From Chloroflexota bacterium (GTDB lineage Bacteria > Chloroflexota > Limnocylindria > Limnocylindrales > CSP1-4), in the NCBI GenBank assembly GCA_021777365.1, contig JAJYDP010000066.1, forward strand, positions 1-13,047: DNA of 13,047 nt, given 5' to 3'. This document shows positions 6,829-13,046 of this stretch, piece by piece; position 1 is the first letter of the stretch, and each line of letters starts with the position of its first letter. A program made the position numbers and the translations under genes. Under the pieces are notes generated by a model. The model searched no databases, was not told where the DNA came from, and was given only the letters and a program-made list of their open reading frames with translations.

Positions 6829-7788
6829 ATGCGCATCGCGCTGATGACCGAGCCGCAGCAGGGGCTGACCTACGAGGAGATCCTCGCGCTGGCGCGGACC
6901 GCGGAGGACGCCGGCTTCGAGACGTTCTTCCGGTCCGACCACTACACGAGCTTCCCGGGCGAGGCCGGGCTGCCCACGACGGACGCCTGGACCACGCTGG
7001 CCGGGATCGCCCGCGAGACGCGCCGGATCGGGCTGGGCGTGCTGGTCTCGCCGGTCACGTTCCGCTCGCCCGGCCTCCTCGCGAAGATCGTCACGACCGT
7101 GGACGAGATGAGCGGCGGCCGCGTCGAGGTGGGGCTGGGTGCAGGCTGGAACGAGCGGGAGCACGCGGAGTACGGGTTCCCCTTTCCCGAGGTGCCGTCC
7201 CGGTTCGACATGCTCGAGGAGCAGCTGGAGATCGTGCACGGTCTCTGGACCGAACCCGCGGGATGGTCATTCGAGGGCCGCTACTGGCAGATCCGCGGCG
7301 CGCGCCTGGCGCCGCGTCCCGTGGAGCGACCGGGCCGCCGGCACCCGAACCTGATCGTCGGCGGCGAGGGGAAGCCGCGGACGGCCCGGCTCGCTGCGCG
7401 CTGGGCGGACGAGTTCAACGTCTCGAGCGCGGACCCCGACGCGATCCGCGCCGGGTTCGAGCGCGTCAGCCGCGCGTGCGAGGCGATCGGCCGCGATCCG
7501 GGGAGCATGGTGCGGTCGGCGATGGTCGGCGCGGTGGTGGCCCCGACCGAACGTGAGGTGGACGAGCGCGTGCGATCGCTGCTCCGCATGCTCGGACGGG
7601 ACGCCGATGGGGCACAGGCGTGGCTCGCGGAGCGCCGGCCGCGCTGGATCATCGGGACGCCCGACCAGGCCCGCGAGCAGATCGGCCGGTACGCGGCGGC
7701 CGGCGTCGAGCGCCTGATGTTCCAGGACCTCCTGCCCCGGGACCTGGCGATGGTCCGCGAGCTGGGCGCGCTCCTGGCCGGCGCATGA
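6829..7788 (+). CDS. LLM class (probably F420-dependent) oxidoreductase
   Basis: This is a 319-residue member of the luciferase-like TIM-barrel family, of normal length. Markers are the N-terminal strand MRIALMTEPQ, 'FRSDHYTSF' near 34-42, 'TRRIGLGVLVSPVTFRSPGL' near 64-83, 'TVDEMSGGRVEVGLGAGWNE' (90-109) followed by 'HAEYGFPFP', and 'PNLIVGGEGKPRTARLAARW'. The 'GAGWNEREHAEYGFPFP' form is typical of the actinobacterial/Chloroflexota subfamily annotated as F420-dependent; flavin use cannot be excluded and the substrate is unknown. The ATG at 6829 fits the conserved N-terminus and follows a G-rich stretch (GGACGGGGGCGAG) that can serve as ribosome-binding site; an open frame further upstream is not protein-like. 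It is convergent with the SIS gene and divergent from the Rieske gene. Confidence 0.93.
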   Translation: MRIALMTEPQQGLTYEEILALARTAEDAGFETFFRSDHYTSFPGEAGLPTTDAWTTLAGIARETRRIGLGVLVSPVTFRSPGLLAKIVTTVDEMSGGRVEVGLGAGWNEREHAEYGFPFPEVPSRFDMLEEQLEIVHGLWTEPAGWSFEGRYWQIRGARLAPRPVERPGRRHPNLIVGGEGKPRTARLAARWADEFNVSSADPDAIRAGFERVSRACEAIGRDPGSMVRSAMVGAVVAPTEREVDERVRSLLRMLGRDADGAQAWLAERRPRWIIGTPDQAREQIGRYAAAGVERLMFQDLLPRDLAMVRELGALLAGA

Positions 7789-7789
7789 C

Positions 7790-7822
7790 GCGCGTCACGT
7801 CCCTGGGCTGCGCGTGACGCGC
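7790..7822. terminator. 10-bp GC hairpin after the LLM gene, shared by convergent genes
   Basis: GCGCGTCACG (7790-7799) pairs perfectly with CGTGACGCGC (7813-7822) around a 13-base loop, beginning two bases after the LLM stop. It lies in the 71-bp gap between two converging genes, where a hairpin can stop transcription from both sides. No T-tract follows. A 12-bp palindrome TGACGCGCGTCA (7786-7797) overlaps the stop codon and the left arm. Confidence 0.45.
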
Positions 7823-7859
7823 AGCGGTTGGTGAGGTGCGGCAGGCCGAGTGAGTCTGG

Positions 7860-9095
7860 CTAGCGCCCCGCCGGGTCGGGCCCGGGCGCGGGACCGAGGG
7901 CTGCTCCGGCGGTCGGCTCCTCTTCCGCGGCGGCTGCCGCCGCGCGGTACGGGCGGAACTCCCTGCGCAGCACGTCCGGGTTCGTGCCGAGCGCCAGGGC
8001 GAGGTGGTAGGTCGTCAGCTGGAGGGGCACGGCGCTCGCCAGCAGGGCCGCGGCAGGGCCCTGGAGCCCCTCGGGGTCCGGTACCACCACGCGCCCGGCC
8101 GGGGTCAGGGCTTCGGGCAGGGCCCCGGCCGCCGACGCGGTGAGGATCGCGCCGGTGCGGACGCCGACGTGCCCCACCGCGGCGAGGAGCTGGCGGGCGC
8201 GGGCCACGCGCTCCCCCCGGCGGTCCCGCTCGGTGAGGATCAGCACCAGGCCGCTCCCCACGTCGAGCGAGGGGATGTGCCCGTGCAGCATCGTCTCGAG
8301 GTCGCGGTAGACGGTCGGGACGTAGGCGGCCTCCTCGACCTTCAGCGCCATCTCGCGACCGGCGATCCGGTCGTTGCCGGATCCCACGACCACGAGACCC
8401 CGGCTGGAGGCCAGCTCGCGCGCCAGCGCCACGCACGCGTCCGCGGAGGCGAGCCCCGCGTCGAGCGGTGCACGCAGGGCGTCCGGAGGCGTCCTTGCGC
8501 CGGCGAGCCGGTCCGCGACCAGCGTCGCGGCCGCGATGGGGCCGACGTACGGGATGGTGTGGCACCAGGACAGGTCTGTCTCGCCGGTGCAGAGGCATGC
8601 CTCCGCGACCGCGGCCGCCGGACCGTTGGCGCCGGCCGTGATGATCGCGACCCGTGCCCCGGCGTCCCGTGCGGCGACCATCGCGTCGATCGTGGCCCGC
8701 GTGCCGCCCTCGTGGCTGACACCGACCAGGGATCCCGGCCACGGGTCGAGCGCTGCCTCGAACGCCTGCCGTGCCACCGGGCCGGTCCCGGGAAGCCCCC
8801 GCACGCGCCAGGCGGCTCGCCAGATCGAGGCCGCGGCCATCGCGGCGTGCTCCGAGGTGCCGCACCCGACGACCGCGGGAGGCCATCCGGTCGACGCCCC
8901 CGCGCGCAGGAGTGCCTCCAGCTCGTCCGCCCCATGCGCCGGGACAGGATCCGTGGCGAGCCATTCCGCGAGCGCCGGCTCGCGCTCGATCGACTCCGCC
9001 ATCAGGTAGGGCGGCCCCGAGCGGAGCGGCGGCATGGGCAGCCAGTCCCAGGGGTGGGTCCGGTCGCACGACGGACGCGGTTCGGATCGGATCAT
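7860..9095 (-). CDS. Double-SIS domain protein, GlmS-isomerase-like
   Basis: The 411-residue protein resembles the isomerase half of glucosamine-6-phosphate synthase without its glutaminase domain. The first SIS domain carries 'VVGCGTSEHAAM' (76-87), 'GVSHEGGTRATIDAMVAARD' (125-144) and 'IPYVGPIAAATLVADRL'. The second carries 'LVVVGSGNDRIAGREMALKV', continuing 'EEAAYVPT' with the acidic residue placed like the GlmS catalytic Glu, then 'YRDLETMLHGHIP'. It ends 'YHLALALGTNPDVLRREFRPY' as SIS proteins do. The likely role is binding or isomerising a phosphosugar, or deglycation-type FrlB/AgaS chemistry; the substrate is unknown. The GTG/ATG choice matters: ATG 9095 is preferred because GAGGA lies six bases before it and it keeps the conserved 'LRSGPPYLMAESI' segment; 9035 or 9002 are alternatives. 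A tRNA-Cys gene ends 88 nt upstream on the same strand. Confidence 0.87.
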   Translation of the reverse strand: MIRSEPRPSCDRTHPWDWLPMPPLRSGPPYLMAESIEREPALAEWLATDPVPAHGADELEALLRAGASTGWPPAVVGCGTSEHAAMAAASIWRAAWRVRGLPGTGPVARQAFEAALDPWPGSLVGVSHEGGTRATIDAMVAARDAGARVAIITAGANGPAAAVAEACLCTGETDLSWCHTIPYVGPIAAATLVADRLAGARTPPDALRAPLDAGLASADACVALARELASSRGLVVVGSGNDRIAGREMALKVEEAAYVPTVYRDLETMLHGHIPSLDVGSGLVLILTERDRRGERVARARQLLAAVGHVGVRTGAILTASAAGALPEALTPAGRVVVPDPEGLQGPAAALLASAVPLQLTTYHLALALGTNPDVLRREFRPYRAAAAAAEEEPTAGAALGPAPGPDPAGR

Positions 9096-9183
9096 GCTGG
9101 TCCTCGGCCGCTGCCAGCACGTGCCCTTCGAGACGGCACTCCCGTGGCGCGTGCTGGTCGGCGTCCTGGTCGGAGGACGGGAG

Positions 9184-9261
9184 TGGAGGCGAGGGCTGGA
9201 TTCGAACCAGCGACTGGAGGCTTTGCGAGCCTCCCCCCTTGGACCGCTCGGGCACCTCGCC
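9184..9261 (-). tRNA. tRNA-Cys (anticodon GCA), with C at position 33
   Basis: The 78-nt minus-strand sequence folds as a tRNA. Acceptor GGCGAGG (9255-9261) pairs with CCTCGCC (9188-9194); the D stem is CCC/GGG; the anticodon arm is GAGGC-TCGCAAA-GCCTC; the variable region is five bases; the T arm is GCTGG-TTCGAAT-CCAGC. CCA is encoded (9184-9186). Loop geometry puts GCA at 34-36, and discriminator U73 (9187) is the known cysteinyl-tRNA synthetase identity base, so Cys is well supported. Position 33, nearly always U, is C here, and there is one extra base between the D and anticodon stems. A 5-bp hairpin (9163-9178) lies just downstream on the transcript. Confidence 0.9.
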
Positions 9262-9271
9262 GTGCCGAACC

Positions 9272-9277
9272 ATGCTA
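9272..9277 (-). promoter_or_regulatory. -10-like TAGCAT for the tRNA-Cys gene
   Basis: TAGCAT on the minus strand ends ten bases before the tRNA 5' end, leaving room for a short leader removed by RNase P. A TTGACG lies at 9311-9316, but the spacer (33 bp) is far too long for it to be the -35, so only the -10 is offered. Confidence 0.35.
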
Positions 9278-9287
9278 CGCGCGTCGA

Positions 9288-9306
9288 CCGGCGCCACCGG
9301 CGCCGG
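9288..9306 (-). terminator. 8-bp perfect GC hairpin downstream of sodX
   Basis: CCGGCGCC (9288-9295) pairs with GGCGCCGG (9299-9306) around a three-base loop, about 60 nt past the sodX stop and before the tRNA-Cys promoter. It could end the sodN-sodX transcript. There is no T-tract, so the call is moderate at best. Confidence 0.4.
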
Positions 9307-9367
9307 AGGTCGTCAACCGGCGCGGCCGAACGGCCCGCCGCGCCATGGACCTTTCGCGGTTGACCGC

Positions 9368-9874
9368 CTAGCGGATGGGGCCCACCCGGGTCGGCGGCCA
9401 GTACCTCGCCCACGGCCGGCCGATGACGGTGGCGGGATCGACCGGGCCGAACGTCCGGGAGTCGGTCGACCGCTCGGCGTCGTCGCCCTGCAGCTGCAGG
9501 CGGCCGTCCGCGTCCACCGTCACGACTCGCTTCACCAGCCAGCGGGACGGCTCCCTCGGGTCGGGAACCGCGACGAGGTCGGCGGCCCGTGGCGGCCGGT
9601 TCCGGAATGCGTCGGGATCCACCAGCAGCCAGTCCCCCGGCTCGAGCAGTGGCCGCATGCTCTCGCCGGCGACCGCGCTCCGGAACGCCCAGCTACGCGC
9701 CACGCGCGCCAGCGACGGCAGCAGCGCCAGCCCGAGCGCCGCGAGCCCGATCCCGACCCGGAGGCCGGACCGGAACCGCGCGTCGCCCGGGCCGGGCGCC
9801 TCGCGACCGCGACGCGCCGCACCCAGGCGGGCGCCGGGCGGCGATCCCGGCCCGGAGGCGGACGACGTCGTCAT
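9368..9874 (-). CDS. sodX: Nickel-type superoxide dismutase maturation protease (S26 signal peptidase family)
   Basis: SodX removes the N-terminal propeptide of nickel SOD so that the mature His1 can bind nickel. This 168-residue protein shows the S26 serine/lysine dyad: Ser72 in 'GESMRPLLEPGDWLLVD' and Lys115 in 'WLVKRVV'. It also has the family box 'GDDAERSTDSRTFGPVDPAT' (130-149) followed by 'GRPWARYWPP', a pattern typical of NiSOD-linked proteases. One hydrophobic segment (~39-56) probably anchors it in the membrane. The N-terminal ~35 residues are a Gly/Pro/Arg-rich extension not needed by the family. It starts 16 nt after the sodN stop, in an operon. The ATG at 9874 has a weak ribosome-binding site, so the true start could be internal, though no better ATG precedes the hydrophobic segment. 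Confidence 0.93.
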   Translation of the reverse strand: MTTSSASGPGSPPGARLGAARRGREAPGPGDARFRSGLRVGIGLAALGLALLPSLARVARSWAFRSAVAGESMRPLLEPGDWLLVDPDAFRNRPPRAADLVAVPDPREPSRWLVKRVVTVDADGRLQLQGDDAERSTDSRTFGPVDPATVIGRPWARYWPPTRVGPIR

Positions 9875-9890
9875 GGAACCCGGATGCGGG

Positions 9891-10325
9891 TCAGGCCTGC
9901 GGCCGCCCGCCCTTGGTCTCCCAGAAGATGTCCGCGAACTCCTTGACCATGGCCTGCAGCTTCGCTGCGGCCGCGGGATCGACGCTCTGCTTGCACGCGC
10001 CGGCCTGCTTGAGCGTCCGCCAGGTCAGATCGTGGAGCTGCGGGTACTTCTCGAGGTGTTCCGGCTTGAAGTAGTCGCTCCAGATCACCTGCAGCTCGCG
10101 CTTGACGATCTCGGCGTGCTCCTCCTTGATGGCCACGCAGCGCATGAACTTGTTGCGCTGGGCCACGTCGTCGCCGAGGTTGTCGTTGATGAGCTCGACC
10201 ATGCGCGCCACGGTGCGCGCCGCGAGCTCGGCCGCGTGGGGGTCGTAGATGCCGCAGGGGATGTCGCAGTGGGCATGAACCGTGTGGCGGGGCGCGATGG
10301 CCGCCGCGATTCGTTCGCGAAGCAC
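9891..10325 (-). CDS. sodN: Nickel superoxide dismutase
   Basis: This enzyme converts superoxide to oxygen and hydrogen peroxide using a nickel ion held by the N-terminal 'nickel hook'. The 144-residue precursor contains the diagnostic hook HCDIPCGIY at 19-27: after cleavage behind Ala18, His1, Cys2 and Cys6 of the mature 126-residue chain bind nickel and Tyr9 gates the site. The rest (for example 'NKFMRCVAIKEEHAEIVKRE', 'WSDYFKPEHLEKYPQLHDL') fits the four-helix bundle that forms a hexamer. The propeptide (18 residues) is not a signal peptide, so it acts in the cytoplasm. The start is a GTG at 10325 with GGAGGAG about six bases upstream; no ATG is available. The processing protease sodX follows directly. 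Nickel-dependent regulation is known for actinobacterial homologues but no Nur-type box was recognised here. Confidence 0.97.
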   Translation of the reverse strand: MLRERIAAAIAPRHTVHAHCDIPCGIYDPHAAELAARTVARMVELINDNLGDDVAQRNKFMRCVAIKEEHAEIVKRELQVIWSDYFKPEHLEKYPQLHDLTWRTLKQAGACKQSVDPAAAAKLQAMVKEFADIFWETKGGRPQA

Positions 10326-10390
10326 GATGGGCTCCTCCGACTACCTGGGTGAAGGCCCGCCCATCGTGCCACGGACCGGCGGCGGGCGCA

Positions 10391-10447
10391 CACGGCCATG
10401 GGCCCCATGCACGGCCATGGGGCCCGCACACGGCCATGGGGCCGCTC
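10391..10447. repeat. Three 19-bp direct repeats between sodN and the LysM gene
   Basis: The core CACGGCCATGGG recurs at 10391, 10410 and 10429, an exact 19-bp period. The flanking bases are GC-rich and similar. Each core contains the palindrome CCATGG, and the first unit also forms CATGGG-C-CCCATG (10397-10409). The block sits about 65-120 bp upstream of the sodN start and 55-115 bp upstream of the LysM start, in the 178-bp divergent gap. It may be an operator array or a simple minisatellite; a period of 19 bp puts successive copies about two helical turns apart, roughly on one face of the DNA. Confidence 0.7.
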
Positions 10448-10491
10448 CCCGCCCCAAGGGCCGGCACCGGCCCCGCCGACGGCCGGGCCGG

Positions 10492-10497
10492 TATCAT
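10492..10497 (+). promoter_or_regulatory. -10-like TATCAT next to the four-Cys LysM start (possible leaderless promoter)
   Basis: TATCAT ends six bases before the ATG at 10504, with GCCGCC between and no Shine-Dalgarno. It is the same hexamer as at 6091-6096 ahead of the other LysM transcript. There is no good TTGACA-like element 17 bp upstream. Confidence 0.5.
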
Positions 10498-10503
10498 GCC
10501 GCC

Positions 10504-12267
10504 ATGCAGGATCGCCGACCAGGCAGCCCGGACGGCATCGCGGTCTGCCCGTTCCTAGCCCTGGCCGATGACCGCGACGCGCGCGCCGAGGTTCCCGATC
10601 GCCGCCACCGCTGCTACGCGGAGCCCGAGCCGGCGGCGCGGGCGATCGCCCACCAGGCCGAGTACTGCCTGACCGCCTCGTTCGCCGTGTGCCCCACGTT
10701 CCAGGATTGGGCGCGCCGCGAGGCGGCACGCGTCCGACCGGCCGACGCGCCCTCCCGGGCACGCGCCACGGACGCCGTCGGTGCCACGGACGCGCCGGTC
10801 GTCGGGCTCCCCGCCGGCGGGGATGCCGACGTGCCCAGCGTGCCGGCAGGGCCCACACCGACGGGGCACGCGTCGGCGGGGACTGCGGCCGCCTCGAGTC
10901 CCGCCCCCGCCCCGGAGCGTGGGCTCTGGAGCGACGAGCGCGCGTGGGCGGCCCCGCCGCCCTGGGCGGACGCACCAGGCACACGGGACGAGCGCCAGCC
11001 CGGCGACGACGCGGATCGGCCGGCCGGTGCGGCGCGGCCGGCTTCGATCGACGAGGACCGGGACGAGCCGCGCGAGTACGGGTCAGGCCGCGATCCGGAG
11101 GACCGCGCGACGCAGGATCGTGCCGCGCGGGATCGCTCCGCGCGAGATGTCGACGCACGGGATGCCGATGCGGTGGATCACCAGGATGCCTGGGGTGAAG
11201 CGGCGCTTCGGGGCGTCACGCTGGACCCGATCCCGACGGAACCGACCGCTTCCCGCCCCAGTTCGACCCGGCGGCCGTTCGAGGAGCCGTGGGAGACGGA
11301 GGGCTCCGAGCCGCCCGCGTTCCTGGCGAACCGGCGGACATCGCCCGCGACGGGCAGGCGCGACGTCGCGATGGGCAGCCGCGACGACGCGGCACGGCCC
11401 CCCGGGGATCGCCAGCCCGACAGCCCGTCGTCGAGGCCGCGGCCTGCGCGCGAACCCGGAACGCCCGGGCCCGGCGACGAGCCGTGGCTGACGACTGCTC
11501 CGGTCGAGCGCGAGCCGGGCCCCGCACGCGTGTCCGCGTCCGCCCGCGCCGGATCGGGCCGGACCAGCCCGGACGTGCGTCCCGACGGCACGCCACGGCC
11601 CGGCCGGGCGGCGCGTGCCGGTCGCGGTGCACCGACGGCGTCTCCGGGAGAGCCATCCGGCGACCAGGCCACGCGGCCGGCACTCCCGGGCGTGAGACTC
11701 CCGGGCTCCGTGCGACTTCCCGCGGCACCCAAGCTCCCGGACATCGGCGGGCTTCGGCGAGGTCCCGCGCGGTCGAGGGAGGGGATCGTGCCGGGCGGCG
11801 CGCCCGCCTGGGAGGAGCCGCTGCGGCACGAGGCGTACCCGCAGTTGCGGACGCGCGTCGGCCTGCCGCAGGTCCCGCGGCTGTGGCTGGGTGCCGCGGC
11901 GCTGGTCGTCGCCGCGCTGGCGCTCTTCCTGCTGCCGACGCTGATCCCGGGGCTCTTCGGCGGGCAGCCGGCCGCCACGCCCACGCCCGTCGTCGCGACC
12001 GTGGCGCCGACCGCCTCACTGGCGCCGACGCCCCCGCCGCTCCCGACGCCCACGACCTACACGGTGGTGGCGGGCGACACGCTCTCGGGGATCGCCAGCC
12101 GGTACGGCCTCACCATCAGCCAGCTGATGAAGGCCAACCCACAGATCAAGAATGAGAACCAGCTCTCGATCGGCGAGCAGCTCACCATCCCGGTGAAACC
12201 GTCCCTGGCCGGGGGCGGGGGAGCAGCGCCGTCGAGCGCCCTGCCGGGGAGCTCGGCGGCTCCCTGA
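10504..12267 (+). CDS. Membrane-anchored LysM protein with N-terminal four-cysteine module
   Basis: The 587-residue protein has four parts. Residues 10-75 form a compact module with Cys15, Cys37, Cys55 and Cys63 ('CPFLALADDRDAR', 'HRCYAEPEP', 'HQAEYCLTASFAVCPTF'). Residues ~78-455 are a long, probably disordered Pro/Arg/Asp/Gly-rich stretch, including 'RD' repeats at ~200-225. One membrane span follows (460-485), then a Thr/Pro linker and one LysM domain (518-564; 'TYTVVAGDTLSGIASRYGLT ... QLSIGEQLTIPVK') that binds peptidoglycan. The cysteine module would lie in the cytoplasm, where four conserved Cys suggest metal or iron-sulfur binding; this is inference, from a motif I recall in Chloroflexota LysM proteins. 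The frame is open upstream, but ATG 10504 is chosen because the conserved module begins just after it and TATCAT lies six bases before. It is divergent from sodN. Confidence 0.88.
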   Translation: MQDRRPGSPDGIAVCPFLALADDRDARAEVPDRRHRCYAEPEPAARAIAHQAEYCLTASFAVCPTFQDWARREAARVRPADAPSRARATDAVGATDAPVVGLPAGGDADVPSVPAGPTPTGHASAGTAAASSPAPAPERGLWSDERAWAAPPPWADAPGTRDERQPGDDADRPAGAARPASIDEDRDEPREYGSGRDPEDRATQDRAARDRSARDVDARDADAVDHQDAWGEAALRGVTLDPIPTEPTASRPSSTRRPFEEPWETEGSEPPAFLANRRTSPATGRRDVAMGSRDDAARPPGDRQPDSPSSRPRPAREPGTPGPGDEPWLTTAPVEREPGPARVSASARAGSGRTSPDVRPDGTPRPGRAARAGRGAPTASPGEPSGDQATRPALPGVRLPGSVRLPAAPKLPDIGGLRRGPARSREGIVPGGAPAWEEPLRHEAYPQLRTRVGLPQVPRLWLGAAALVVAALALFLLPTLIPGLFGGQPAATPTPVVATVAPTASLAPTPPPLPTPTTYTVVAGDTLSGIASRYGLTISQLMKANPQIKNENQLSIGEQLTIPVKPSLAGGGGAAPSSALPGSSAAP

Positions 12268-12293
12268 GCGACAGGCGGCCGCGACAGGCGGCC
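12268..12293. repeat. 13-bp tandem duplication between convergent genes
   Basis: GCGACAGGCGGCC occurs twice without a gap (12268-12280, 12281-12293), filling almost the whole 29-bp space between the LysM stop and the permease stop. It is probably a slippage duplication. No stable terminator hairpin is evident in it. Confidence 0.6.
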
Positions 12294-12296
12294 GCG

Positions 12297-13046
12297 TCAG
12301 GCCTCGCGTCGCTCGAACAGGAGCACCGCTGCCACGAGCACCACCGCGATCCACGCGATCGCCCACCCGACGTCGGCCGGGCCGGGCGGTCCTGCGACGA
12401 AGAACGGGCCGAACCGTCCCGCCGCGATCGACCCGGCGAAGCCGGCGCTCGCCAGCTGCGCGTGCGTGGGCTCCAGGCTGGCCGTGGCGCCGATCCAGAA
12501 CGTGTCGCTGGGCAGCAGCCGCTGGCTCACGGCCGCCGCCTGCTGAAGCGATTCGACACCGAAGAGCGCCGCGAACCGGCCGAGCAGGCCGATCACCCAG
12601 GCCAGGCCGAAGAGCACGACCGCGATCGCTCCGCCGGTGATCATCGAGAGCCGGGTGCTGAGCGCGAGGGCGAAGGTGAGCAGGACGGCACCCTCGCCGG
12701 AGAGATAGAGGAGCGCCGGCACCGGCTGGGGAGGAACCCAGCCCGTGACCCAGGCGCAGGCCGCGAGCTCGGCCGCGCCGGCGAGCGTGGCGTAGAGCGC
12801 CACGATGATCATCAGGCCGAGCCACCTGCCCACCACCAGCTCAGCGCGGCGCAGCGGCCGCGCCAGCAGCGCGAGCGCGATGCCGCTCTCCAGGTCGCCG
12901 GCGATCGCCGGTGCGCCGAACACGACCGCGATCATCGCCAGCACGAAGCTGAACATGAAGGCGACCATGATCAGCAGCTGCGAGACGGCCAGCCGCAGCT
13001 GCACATCGGGCATCTGGTCGGCGCGTGCCAGCTGCACGAACCGGTC
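12297..13046 (-). CDS. ABC-2-type transporter permease (5'-incomplete)
   Basis: The frame runs off the right edge, so the N-terminus is missing; the GTG at 13037 is probably internal because the codons before it remain open. The visible ~249 residues contain about six hydrophobic segments. They also carry the ABC2_membrane_2/NosY-type signature 'FGAPAIAGDLESGIALALLA' with 'RPLRRAELVVGRWLGL' directly after it, near the start of the visible part. Such permeases pair with a separate ATPase to export or flip a substrate; the ATPase is presumably upstream, outside the window. After the core come a loop with 'LLPSDTFWIGATASLEPTHA' and a last membrane helix ending in 'FERREA'. The substrate cannot be inferred. 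It is convergent with the LysM gene, 29 bp apart. Confidence 0.88.
   Translation of the reverse strand, partial: DRFVQLARADQMPDVQLRLAVSQLLIMVAFMFSFVLAMIAVVFGAPAIAGDLESGIALALLARPLRRAELVVGRWLGLMIIVALYATLAGAAELAACAWVTGWVPPQPVPALLYLSGEGAVLLTFALALSTRLSMITGGAIAVVLFGLAWVIGLLGRFAALFGVESLQQAAAVSQRLLPSDTFWIGATASLEPTHAQLASAGFAGSIAAGRFGPFFVAGPPGPADVGWAIAWIAVVLVAAVLLFERREA

Noticed and set aside
9163..9178. Terminator of the tRNA-Cys gene (GTCCT/AGGAC hairpin)
   Set aside because: The stem is only five pairs with no T-run, too weak to list alone; read-through into the SIS gene is possible.
9184..9261. Reading the tRNA as Ser or as Ala (anticodon CGC)
   Set aside because: The variable region has only five bases, which excludes Ser. 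The CGC reading breaks the anticodon stem, and U73 with the GGC start of the acceptor fits Cys, not Ala.
8004..9371. 455-residue plus-strand frame opposite the SIS gene and tRNA
   Set aside because: No domain, and it reads through a tRNA. The minus strand holds the SIS motifs.
9096..9413. Extending the SIS protein through the tRNA gene to 9413
   Set aside because: That frame reads through the tRNA-Cys and has no family similarity there; the ATG at 9095 has its own GAGGA site.
10391..10447. Short CRISPR array
   Set aside because: Units are only 19 bp with no distinct spacers, and no cas gene is present; it is a tandem repeat.
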